Notes under the pieces: model-generated
Told to the model about the DNA's origin: nothing
Seen by the model: the letters and a program-made list of their open reading frames with translations, nothing else
Databases searched by the model: none
Assembly: GCA_002342175.1 (NCBI GenBank)
Contig: DDPL01000024.1
Span: 5,432 to 10,685 of the forward strand
DNA: 5,254 nucleotides
Reading direction: 5' to 3'
Origin: Legionellales bacterium UBA2469
Lineage (GTDB): Bacteria; Pseudomonadota; Gammaproteobacteria; Legionellales; Legionellaceae
Shown here: piece after piece, positions 1-5,254 of the stretch
How positions within the stretch are numbered: the first letter of the stretch is position 1
Layout of the letters: every line of letters starts with the position of its first letter
Program-made: the position numbers and the translations under genes

Positions 1-815
1 TTAAGTAATTCCTTAAGTGTGCTGGCGACATCCATGGCAAGCGCATGTTTTAAAGGTACAATATCAATCCCATTAATTGAGCTTGAATCAACTTGGCGAA
101 TGATTTCTGCCAATTGACTGATGTTATTAGAGCGCCCTGAAAGAATCAGCATGTTCGATGGGCCATAAGCACTGACAGTACTCCATTGGGGCATTAATGG
201 GCGCAATACAGGCACCAATTGTTCGGCTGGGACATAATGTACAGGAATCACCTGAATCATCAATTCATCACTCGGATTGCTGCTATGGAGGAGTGGGTTT
301 GAAAAAGCGGCTTCTGTTCGTCCATCAGTAATTGGAACAATTTTAATGACATCTCCTTGAGGAATGGCTGAAAAACCCGCAACTTGTAACATTGATAAAA
401 ACATCGGATAAACATCTTTATCTGCAATTTTACTGCTTGAAATTAAGGATAATTTTCCTTGGACGCGCGGATCAATTAAAAAGTTTTTTCCGGTCATTTT
501 AGAGACTTCTTGAATCACAGCTCGAATATCTGTTTCTTGTAGATTCCAGAAATGACCTTGGGATGTGTTGTCCATTGACATATCGGCAAATTCTTCGCTC
601 TCAGGTTGTGCTTGTACCATGGGTTCAACAGGCGCGGTAGGGGGAAGGGGAACTTGTGGCGGTATTTCAGCAGCAACCGGTTCAGCAGCTTTGGGCGCAC
701 GAGAAAAGAAATGCTTCAAATCATCAATGTGTTTTCTAAATGAACTGTCTTGAGGTTCAGCAAATGCAAAGGCCGTAAAGCTGAAAAAAAGAATAAGTAG
801 TTTTTTAAATCTCAT
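1..815 (-). CDS. gspD: Type II secretion secretin GspD (LspD), N-terminal part, runs off left edge
   Basis: This is the first 271 codons of the outer-membrane secretin through which type II secretion releases folded exoproteins from the periplasm. The ATG at 815 opens a signal peptide (MRFKKLLILFF..., AFA cleavage after residue 19). A proline/alanine/glutamate-rich stretch without obvious fold follows (about residues 20-88). The N0 domain (about 89-160) starts FWNLQETDIRAVIQEVSK and contains KNFLIDPRVQGKLSL, a typical secretin N0 signature. N1 follows (about 186-243, IQVIPVHYVPAEQLVPVLRPL and NMLILSGRSNNISQL), and N2 begins at IDIVPLKHALA. N2/N3 and the secretin barrel lie outside the window. 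The linker before N0 is longer than in many GspD proteins. No strong ribosome binding site precedes the ATG; an earlier ATG is followed at once by TAG. A weak extended -10-like TGTTAAACT lies at 849-857 without a good -35. PilQ is less likely because the N-terminal AMIN domains are absent. Confidence 0.93.
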   Translation of the reverse strand, partial: MRFKKLLILFFSFTAFAFAEPQDSSFRKHIDDLKHFFSRAPKAAEPVAAEIPPQVPLPPTAPVEPMVQAQPESEEFADMSMDNTSQGHFWNLQETDIRAVIQEVSKMTGKNFLIDPRVQGKLSLISSSKIADKDVYPMFLSMLQVAGFSAIPQGDVIKIVPITDGRTEAAFSNPLLHSSNPSDELMIQVIPVHYVPAEQLVPVLRPLMPQWSTVSAYGPSNMLILSGRSNNISQLAEIIRQVDSSSINGIDIVPLKHALAMDVASTLKELL

Positions 816-891
816 GTGAAGCAGTCTACATGTAATTACAAATAGGATAGTTTAACAAAAAAAGATAAAAAAATAAACTACTTTAAAGAAT

Positions 892-968
892 TGGTGGCTA
901 TGGGTAGACTCGAACTACCGACCTCAGCATTATGAGTGCCGCGCTCTAACCGACTGAGCTACATAGCC
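892..968 (-). tRNA. tRNA-Met (elongator, anticodon CAU)
   Basis: On the minus strand the sequence folds as a full cloverleaf of 77 nt including the encoded 3' CCA (892-894). The 7-bp acceptor stem GGCTATG/CATAGCC is perfect. The D arm is GCTC...GAGC, the anticodon stem CGGCA/TGCTG (one G-U) holds loop CTCATAA with anticodon CAT, and the T arm is GGTAG-TTCGAGT-CTACC. A C-A mismatch at the acceptor tip, typical of initiator tRNA, is absent. The overall sequence closely resembles the elongator tRNA-Met of enteric bacteria. A lysidine-modified tRNA-Ile2 also carries CAT and cannot be strictly excluded by eye. Downstream there are two T7 runs (857-863 and 867-873 on the plus strand as A) but no convincing GC hairpin, so how the transcript ends is unclear. 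Confidence 0.96.
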
Positions 969-972
969 AACT

Positions 973-1008
973 GGCGTGAATTTTGTCCTTTTTTAGAGAT
1001 GTTGTCAA
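973..1008 (-). promoter_or_regulatory. Sigma-70 promoter of the tRNA-Met gene
   Basis: A perfect -35 box TTGACA (1003-1008) is followed after exactly 17 nt by CAAAAT (980-985), a 4/6 match to TATAAT. The start point predicted 6-7 nt further on falls near 973, a few bases before the mature tRNA 5' end at 968. A GC-rich stretch (ACGCC) lies between the -10 and the start, like the discriminator of stable-RNA promoters under stringent control. That regulatory reading is inference. Confidence 0.75.
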
Positions 1009-1029
1009 GCATAAAACTAAAAAAAAGAA

Positions 1030-1956
1030 TTAAATGCATGCCGTTGGTGCTGTTGCTCGCATGTAAAGTTCAGTACATACACTTGTAAGCAAAAAGGTTA
1101 GTAACCCAATCCCTAATGCAGTTAAAAATACAGGGTTCGATGCAAAAATTGTATAAGCTAGTGTTGCAACAATTCCGAATGCGGTGCCAATACTACCAGA
1201 AAGGATGAAATAGCTTGGTGGGCTAAAAAAAGATGCCTGAGAAAGCAACAAATCGTCTGATGATTCTTGAGAATCGTCTGAAGTAACACTGGCTACATCA
1301 CGAAAGGGACTTTCGAGTACAAAATATTCAAGAGAGAAATGGTCTCTTGTGGATTCGTATGCTGAAAAACGAAGCATAAATGTATCGATGGTTTGATAGA
1401 AATCCTCTACACTTTGATTCTCATTTTCATAGATGGCTGTGATTTCAGCGGTATAATCGTGTTTTTCATTTGAAATCTCATTGATAAAATCCGTGAATTG
1501 GTCTTTAAATTGAGTACTATCTTGGTGGCTTTCGTAAGCCTCGTATAATTTCGAAAATTTTAGCTTAAATGTTTCCAATATTTTTTCATATAAAGGACTT
1601 GGTTTAGTTAATTCGTTTATATATTTATCACCATTATAGTTGTAGTCTTGAAAAATATTGTTTTGGTTCAATGATGTTTCTTTTTTCAGTTGTTTAATCA
1701 AAAAATGAATCAGTTCCTTAATGCTACGCTGTTCAAGATCCCACTTTAAAATATTTCGAATCTGAGTTGAGGAAAAAACCGCCTCATCGTTACCAATTAA
1801 TGCTTGATGTGCATTTTAGTAAGCCATTTTAAACTCAGTTTTGATGGGAGTAAATTCATTCAATGTATCTGGAAGTTTAGGATGTTTTTTAGCAATTTCT
1901 AAAATGTCTTCAATCAATGTATTTAAAACGGTTTTTTTGTCATTTAAGTTTTGCAT
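1030..1956 (-). pseudogene. Unknown protein with C-terminal membrane hairpin, broken by an in-frame TAA
   Basis: I do not recognise this family. From the ATG at 1956 one frame runs to the TAA at 1030-1032 (308 codons), interrupted only by TAA at codon 47 (1816-1818, context MAY*NAHQAL). CAA (Gln) is the simplest ancestral codon. The protein is helical and charged: the N-terminus MQNLNDKKTVLNTLIEDI leads into a long Lys/Glu/Asn-rich region. An acidic serine patch (SVTSDDSQESSDD, about 223-235) follows, then two hydrophobic segments (about 248-271 and 275-295) and the short tail YMRATAPTACI. There is no signal peptide. Base composition is visibly more AT-rich than in the neighbouring operon, which fits acquired DNA. 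A soluble body ending in a membrane hairpin and lacking a signal peptide resembles some Dot/Icm effectors, but that is a guess. The part after the stop could start at TTG 1701, 13 nt behind an AAGGA at 1715-1719, giving 223 residues. A sequencing error at the stop is also possible. Confidence 0.8.
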
Positions 1957-1965
1957 ATCATTTAC

Positions 1966-1983
1966 CCCCAAAATATTTAGGGG
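1966..1983. promoter_or_regulatory. Operator-like palindrome across the orphan-gene start point
   Basis: CCCCAAAATATTTAGGGG is an 18-bp palindrome (CCCC-n-AAATATTT-n-GGGG) with only one mismatched pair. It begins 2 nt past the -10 box and covers the predicted transcription start. Its minus-strand 3' arm is the G-run that would act as ribosome binding site. Because the transcript probably starts inside it, a DNA site for a dimeric repressor is more likely than a full RNA hairpin. The binding protein is unknown. Confidence 0.45.
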
Positions 1984-2014
1984 AAATTATATCATTTGAT
2001 TAAATTTTGATCAA
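1979..2014 (-). promoter_or_regulatory. Strong sigma-70 promoter of the interrupted orphan gene
   Basis: A perfect -10 box TATAAT (1986-1991) lies 17 nt downstream of TTGATC (2009-2014), which matches TTGACA at TTGA. The start point is predicted near 1979, about 23 nt before the ATG at 1956. A GGGGG run (1965-1969) sits 8 nt before the ATG as a rough ribosome binding site. The promoter lies just behind the degQ terminator, so the orphan gene is a separate transcription unit. Confidence 0.72.
1996..2014. promoter_or_regulatory. Second imperfect palindrome covering the -35 and spacer
   Basis: TTGATTAAATTTTGATCAA is a 19-bp inverted repeat with perfect 5-bp outer arms (TTGAT/ATCAA). It has one mismatched pair plus the centre base, and contains the -35 box and most of the spacer of the orphan-gene promoter. 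The stretch is AT-rich, so a chance origin is quite possible. A site for a dimeric regulator or a nucleoid protein is the alternative. Confidence 0.3.
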
Positions 2015-2024
2015 CAATTAAACA

Positions 2025-2045
2025 CCCCGAACTGATAATTCGGAG
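2025..2045 (-). terminator. Probable terminator of the miaB-rluD-pgeF-degQ operon
   Basis: About 10 nt after the degQ stop the minus strand can form a 7-bp stem CTCCGAA/TTCGGGG (one G-U pair) with a 7-nt loop TTATCAG. It is followed by TGTTTAATTGTT, a U-rich but interrupted tail. The position between degQ and the separate orphan-gene promoter supports a terminator; the imperfect U tract makes its strength uncertain. Confidence 0.65.
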
Positions 2046-2054
2046 CGTAACAAA

Positions 2055-3431
2055 TCATTCAACGACTACAAATAATGCGCCATCGTTACGTAAAACTTGT
2101 AGTAAAAGTTTTTTTGGTGTCGATTTTGCAATAATTTGCAGCTCATCCATTTGTGAAATGGGTTTACGATTTGCAGATATAATCACATCGCCTGGGCGAA
2201 GACCTGCTCTAAATCCGGCAGAACTTTCGAGTGCACCGACAACCATCACACCTTTAACATATCCAGCTGGTGGTGCGTCTTGTTCGAAATTACGTAAGGC
2301 CAAACCATATAGGAAGGGATTTTCCGCTTGAAGAGCTTGTTCATGTTTTTTGAAATCCGTGACTAAAACGCTAATATCTTTGTCTTTACCATCGCGTAAG
2401 ATATGTAAATTTGCTTTGCTGCCGGCACGTAAAAGACTGACTGTTGCCTTCACTTGACTGGCTTGGGTAATTGGGGTGTTATTGATTTTTGTGATGATGT
2501 CACCAACTTTTACACCCGCCTCTTGTGCAGTTGAGTCGCGATTAACCTGCGCAATCAAAGCCCCTTGTTGCTCAGAAGGATAACCCATGGCAATCGCAAG
2601 TTCAGGTGTTAAATGCTGTACAAAAATACCCATCACACCACGCTGAACCGAGCCATATCGTAAAATTTGTTCAGTAATGTCGCGAACCATGTTGATTGGT
2701 ATCGAAAAACCAATACCAATGTTGCCACCCGAAGGTGAGAGAATGCCAGTATTCATACCAACCAATTCACCACGGGTATTGATTAATGCACCCCCAGAAT
2801 TTCCTGGATTAATGGCAGCATCAGTTTGAATGAAATTTTCAATACCTTCTAGGTTTAGATCACTACGTTTGTTCGCACTAACAATCCCAAAAGTCGCTGT
2901 TTGGCTATTCCCTAAACTATTCAGTCCGAATGGGTTGCCAATAGCAATCACGAAATCACCAACTTGAACATTGTCTGAATTGCCAACTGGTAAGGATTGA
3001 AGATTGTCGGATTTTACTTGTAACACGGCTACATCTGTTGCCGGATCTTCTCCAATTTTTTTTGCTTTGAGATGGCGTCCATCATTCAAGGTAATGGTGA
3101 TTTCATCGGCATTACGAATCACATGACTATTGGTAACAATTAAGCCATGCTCAGGATCAACAATAACACCTGAACCAATCCCTGAAAACTTACGGGGTGG
3201 CGGCGTCATACCTGGTGGTGGTAAGCGTTTATCCCCGCTGCTACGAGGATCTGGAACATAAAATTGTCCCTGAGCTGTTCCTTGAACAGCAACATTAACA
3301 ATCGCAGGCATCACCATTTTTAAGACAGGAGCTAAGCTCGGCATGCCAGGTGGCAATTGAGGGGGAGCAGCATATGCTTGACCGATGCATAAGCCAACAC
3401 AAAGTTGAAGAGCAAGTTTTTTTATCATCAT
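2055..3431 (-). CDS. degQ: Do/HtrA-family periplasmic serine endoprotease (DegQ/DegP)
   Basis: A 458-residue periplasmic protease and chaperone that degrades or holds misfolded envelope proteins. The signal peptide (MMIKKLALQLCVGLCIGQAYA) has an AxA cleavage site after residue 21. The trypsin-like domain carries the triad His103 (VTNSHVI), Asp133 (ATDVAVL) and Ser212 (NPGNSGGAL). PDZ1 spans about 258-352 and PDZ2 about 375-458 (AGFRAGLRPGDVI). The LA loop region (about 55-83) is short and proline-rich (LPPPGMTPPPRKF), which favours DegQ over classical E. coli DegP; Legionella annotations often use degP or htrA. The usual TNNHV is TNSHV here. The start ATG at 3431 follows AAAGGA (3438-3443) by 6 nt and overlaps the pgeF stop as ATGA, indicating translational coupling. 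A second ATG at 3428 is the only close alternative. No private stress promoter was found inside pgeF, so expression probably follows the operon. Confidence 0.95.
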   Translation of the reverse strand: MMIKKLALQLCVGLCIGQAYAAPPQLPPGMPSLAPVLKMVMPAIVNVAVQGTAQGQFYVPDPRSSGDKRLPPPGMTPPPRKFSGIGSGVIVDPEHGLIVTNSHVIRNADEITITLNDGRHLKAKKIGEDPATDVAVLQVKSDNLQSLPVGNSDNVQVGDFVIAIGNPFGLNSLGNSQTATFGIVSANKRSDLNLEGIENFIQTDAAINPGNSGGALINTRGELVGMNTGILSPSGGNIGIGFSIPINMVRDITEQILRYGSVQRGVMGIFVQHLTPELAIAMGYPSEQQGALIAQVNRDSTAQEAGVKVGDIITKINNTPITQASQVKATVSLLRAGSKANLHILRDGKDKDISVLVTDFKKHEQALQAENPFLYGLALRNFEQDAPPAGYVKGVMVVGALESSAGFRAGLRPGDVIISANRKPISQMDELQIIAKSTPKKLLLQVLRNDGALFVVVE

Positions 3432-4141
3432 TTAACATCCTTTATCCAAATTAATGTTGCGATTCGTCCAGTTTGCGCTTGTCGTCGATATGAGTAAAAC
3501 GCTGTGTTTTCATAGGTGCATGTTTGAGCGTTAAATATACTCTGAATACCATGTTGATGAAGGATATGTTGTGCCATTTGTGTAAGGCTAAAATGCCATT
3601 GCTTCTTTTGTTGAAAACAATGCTCGGCATTTGGAAAGCGCATTAAAAAGGTTTGTTTCAGTTCATCACCAACTGTATAGCAATTTTTGCATATGGCAGG
3701 TCCCATCCAAGCCATATATTCATTTAAGGGTTTTTTTAAGTGCTGTAAAGTGTTTTCAATCACACCATTCGCAAGTCCTCGCCAACCCGCATGGATGGCA
3801 GCAATTTCATGTTCTTTTGGATGACATAAGATAATGGGTAAACAATCAGCCGTCATGATAACGAGGGGTTTTTCAATTTGTTGTGTGTATGATGCATCCG
3901 CATCTTTGATGTTTGAGTTATCAATATTGATACATAAGTTGCCATGCGTTTGATTAAGCCAAAAAGGTTCGTCGCGATAACCTAGCATTGCTTGGAGTTG
4001 CTTGCGATTGTGCATGACCACTTGAATATCATCATGGACATGCGTTGCCACATTGTAGTTCTCTGGCTGTTGTGGGTGTTGCTGAGTGGTTACCGCCTCA
4101 ATAAAATAGGGCGCAGGCCAATTCACTTTTAAAAATTGCAT
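3428..4141 (-). CDS. pgeF: Peptidoglycan editing factor PgeF (YfiH, laccase-domain family)
   Basis: A 237-residue cytoplasmic protein of the YfiH/LACC1 (multicopper polyphenol oxidase-like, DUF152) family. E. coli PgeF removes L-serine wrongly built into peptidoglycan precursors in place of L-alanine; other family members show purine nucleoside phosphorylase and adenosine deaminase activity. Family signatures are complete: LNQTHG (62-67, His66), DADASYT (70-76), TADCLP (97-102, Cys100), HAGWRGLANGV (117-127, His117), MGPAICKNCY (146-155) and the closing FYSYRRQAQTGR (215-226). His66, Cys100 and His117 are the expected metal ligands. Length is normal for the family. The start ATG shares one base with the rluD stop (TAATG), with a weak AAGAA upstream, so it probably depends on translation of rluD. 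Placement directly behind rluD matches the E. coli order rluD-yfiH. The stop TGA overlaps the degQ start. Confidence 0.95.
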   Translation of the reverse strand: MQFLKVNWPAPYFIEAVTTQQHPQQPENYNVATHVHDDIQVVMHNRKQLQAMLGYRDEPFWLNQTHGNLCINIDNSNIKDADASYTQQIEKPLVIMTADCLPIILCHPKEHEIAAIHAGWRGLANGVIENTLQHLKKPLNEYMAWMGPAICKNCYTVGDELKQTFLMRFPNAEHCFQQKKQWHFSLTQMAQHILHQHGIQSIFNAQTCTYENTAFYSYRRQAQTGRIATLIWIKDVK

Positions 4142-5079
4142 TAATGATTTCTTAGAATCTCAAGAAGGTATGCAAAATCATCAGGGATCTGACTACTAAA
4201 AGTCAATGGTTTTTGTGAAGTGGGATGAAGAAGTTCTAATTGATAAGCATGAAGTGCTTGTCGGGGAAATGCATTTAACGCATCGCTGACCGGTCCTTTT
4301 CCTGGGGCTCTAGCTTTTCCGTAAAGCGGATCACCGACTAACGGATAACCTAAATGTTGCATATGAACACGAATTTGGTGGGTTCGACCCGTTTCTAGTT
4401 GAACATCGACGAAGGTATTTTGTGAGAATCGCTCAACAACTTTATAATGGGTTACAGCCGTCTTACCCATGGGGCGCACGGCCATTTTTAAACGGTTTTG
4501 GGGATGTCTGCCATAAAAAGTTGAAATTTTTCCGCTGGCAGAAATTACACCATGAACCAATGCGTAATAGTAACGACGAATCTCACGTTCTTGCATAGCA
4601 TGAACCAATGCTTGATGTGCAACAGATGTTTTGGCAACAACCATCAGTCCTGTGGTTTCTTTATCCAAACGGTGAACGATACCTGCTCTAGGCAGTTGTT
4701 CAAGCTTTGCATCATGAAACAATAAAGCATTCATCAATGTGTTATCGGATTGGCCTGCTCCAGGGTGAACCACAAGTCCAGTGGGTTTATCGAGGATGAG
4801 AATTTCTTCATCTTCATAAATGATATCCAATGGAATGTCTTGGGCTTGTGCTTCGGTATTGATAATGAGCTCGGGGATTTTTACTTGAATGATTTGATGG
4901 GCTTGGAGCTTATTTTTTGGAATAAGCGTTTGTTCATTCACAGTAGCGCGGCCCTCACGTAGCCACTGAATCCATTGATTGCGAGAATACTCTGGAAATT
5001 GTTTGGCAAGGATGACATCTGCCCGAGAATCATGGAGTTCCTCGGGAACTGTGCACTCTAAAATCCTAGCATTCGGCAT
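4141..5079 (-). CDS. rluD: 23S rRNA pseudouridine synthase RluD (sites 1911/1915/1917)
   Basis: A 312-residue enzyme that converts uridines in helix 69 of 23S rRNA (E. coli 1911, 1915, 1917) to pseudouridine, which matters for ribosome assembly and release. An N-terminal S4 RNA-binding domain (about 7-66, [21 protein letters not shown]) is followed by the RluA-type catalytic domain. Visible motifs are [27 protein letters not shown] with catalytic Asp139, [24 protein letters not shown] and GDPLYG. I chose ATG 5079 instead of the longest start (GTG 5106). GAAGAG lies 7 nt before it, the preceding nine residues are not family-like, and it places the catalytic aspartate at 139, the E. coli number. 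With this start the gene overlaps the miaB end by 14 nt. The stop TAA shares a base with the pgeF start. Length is close to the E. coli protein (326). Confidence 0.94.
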   Translation of the reverse strand: MPNARILECTVPEELHDSRADVILAKQFPEYSRNQWIQWLREGRATVNEQTLIPKNKLQAHQIIQVKIPELIINTEAQAQDIPLDIIYEDEEILILDKPTGLVVHPGAGQSDNTLMNALLFHDAKLEQLPRAGIVHRLDKETTGLMVVAKTSVAHQALVHAMQEREIRRYYYALVHGVISASGKISTFYGRHPQNRLKMAVRPMGKTAVTHYKVVERFSQNTFVDVQLETGRTHQIRVHMQHLGYPLVGDPLYGKARAPGKGPVSDALNAFPRQALHAYQLELLHPTSQKPLTFSSQIPDDFAYLLEILRNH

Positions 5080-5254
5080 GGACGGACTCTTCGACCAAAC
5101 GACCACGTAAAGAATTGGGGAGCGATTCGGTTATATGAACAATGACCATTTGACCCTGTAAGGAATCTGGTCCGTCAAAGTTCACCACACGATTACATTC
5201 GGTGCGTCCTGCCATTTGTGTGGCATGTTTTTTTGCACGACCGGTAACTAAAAT
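5066..5254 (-). CDS. miaB: MiaB C-terminus (tRNA-2-methylthio-N6-dimethylallyladenosine synthase), partial
   Basis: The last 62 codons of a gene entering from the right edge. MiaB is a radical-SAM methylthiotransferase that adds the 2-methylthio group to isopentenyl-A37 in tRNAs reading UNN codons. The visible part is the C-terminal TRAM RNA-binding domain: [16 protein letters not shown] matches the family pattern GRTxxNRVVNF, and [17 protein letters not shown] matches the closing strand with its conserved N-S-L-R-G. The protein ends EESVHAEC at TAG 5066-5068. The radical-SAM core and its CxxxCxxC motif are outside the window. RimO also ends in a TRAM domain but lacks this GRTxxNRVVNF wording, so MiaB is the better call. 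It is the first visible gene of the operon and overlaps rluD by 14 nt. Confidence 0.88.
   Translation of the reverse strand: MLVTGRAKKHATQMAGRTECNRVVNFDGPDSLQGQMVIVHITESLPNSLRGRLVEESVHAEC
5087..5092 (-). promoter_or_regulatory. Ribosome binding site deciding the rluD start
   Basis: GAAGAG on the minus strand lies 7 nt before ATG 5079, inside the last codons of miaB. The alternative GTG at 5106 has only CAATTCTTTAC upstream and no purine-rich site, so this element favours the shorter rluD product. Confidence 0.6.

Noticed and set aside
515..753. Open frames on both strands (61 and 62 codons) inside gspD
   Set aside because: Both are in other frames over the proline-rich gspD region, have no domain-like sequence, and are explained by the coding gspD frame.
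892..968. tRNA-Met as an attachment site for a genomic island carrying the orphan gene
   Set aside because: Islands normally sit at the tRNA 3' end. Here the orphan lies on the 5' side behind the intact tRNA promoter, and I saw no repeated tRNA fragment or integrase.
1013..1060. Rho-independent terminator after the orphan gene
   Set aside because: There is a T8 run (1019-1026), but the only stem is 5 bp (CATGC/GCATG) with a 17-nt loop ending about 9 nt before it, too weak to call.
1816..1818. Programmed stop-codon readthrough or recoding at codon 47
   Set aside because: The stop is TAA, the least leaky codon, and no recoding structure was evident. A mutation or sequencing error is simpler.
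3631..3834. Plus-strand frame of 67 codons inside pgeF
   Set aside because: It is antisense to a fully conserved pgeF reading frame and has no ribosome binding site or recognisable protein.
4750..4962. Plus-strand frame of 70 codons inside rluD
   Set aside because: It is antisense to conserved RluD motifs and looks like a shadow frame.

Overview
The window looks like a chromosomal segment of an AT-rich gammaproteobacterium. The set of genes (a type II secretion secretin, a short-loop Do protease, pgeF directly behind rluD, and an AT-rich orphan protein with a C-terminal membrane hairpin) fits Legionellaceae best. That assignment is inference from gene content and protein style, not from a database match. 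Every gene found lies on the minus strand, so the window reads biologically from its right end to its left end.

Right half (5254 down to about 2025): a tightly packed operon miaB (3' end only) - rluD - pgeF - degQ. The genes overlap or touch at every junction (14, 1 and 4 nt), which suggests one transcript with coupled translation. The products act in tRNA modification (MiaB), 23S rRNA pseudouridylation (RluD), peptidoglycan precursor editing (PgeF) and periplasmic protein quality control (DegQ/DegP). A hairpin just after degQ probably ends the operon.

Middle (2014 down to 1030): a separate single-gene unit of more AT-rich DNA. It has its own near-consensus promoter (perfect TATAAT, 17-nt spacer) carrying two operator-like palindromes. 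The gene would encode a 308-residue protein of unknown function with two C-terminal membrane segments, but codon 47 is an in-frame TAA. The frame is otherwise open from ATG to stop, so this looks like a recently broken gene, possibly a former secreted effector.

Left part (1008 down to 1): an elongator tRNA-Met gene with encoded CCA and its own strong promoter, then the first 271 codons of gspD (lspD in Legionella), the outer-membrane secretin of type II secretion, which runs off the left edge. No insertion sequence, CRISPR array or integrase was seen. The most useful second looks are the nonsense-interrupted orphan gene and its palindrome-rich promoter.
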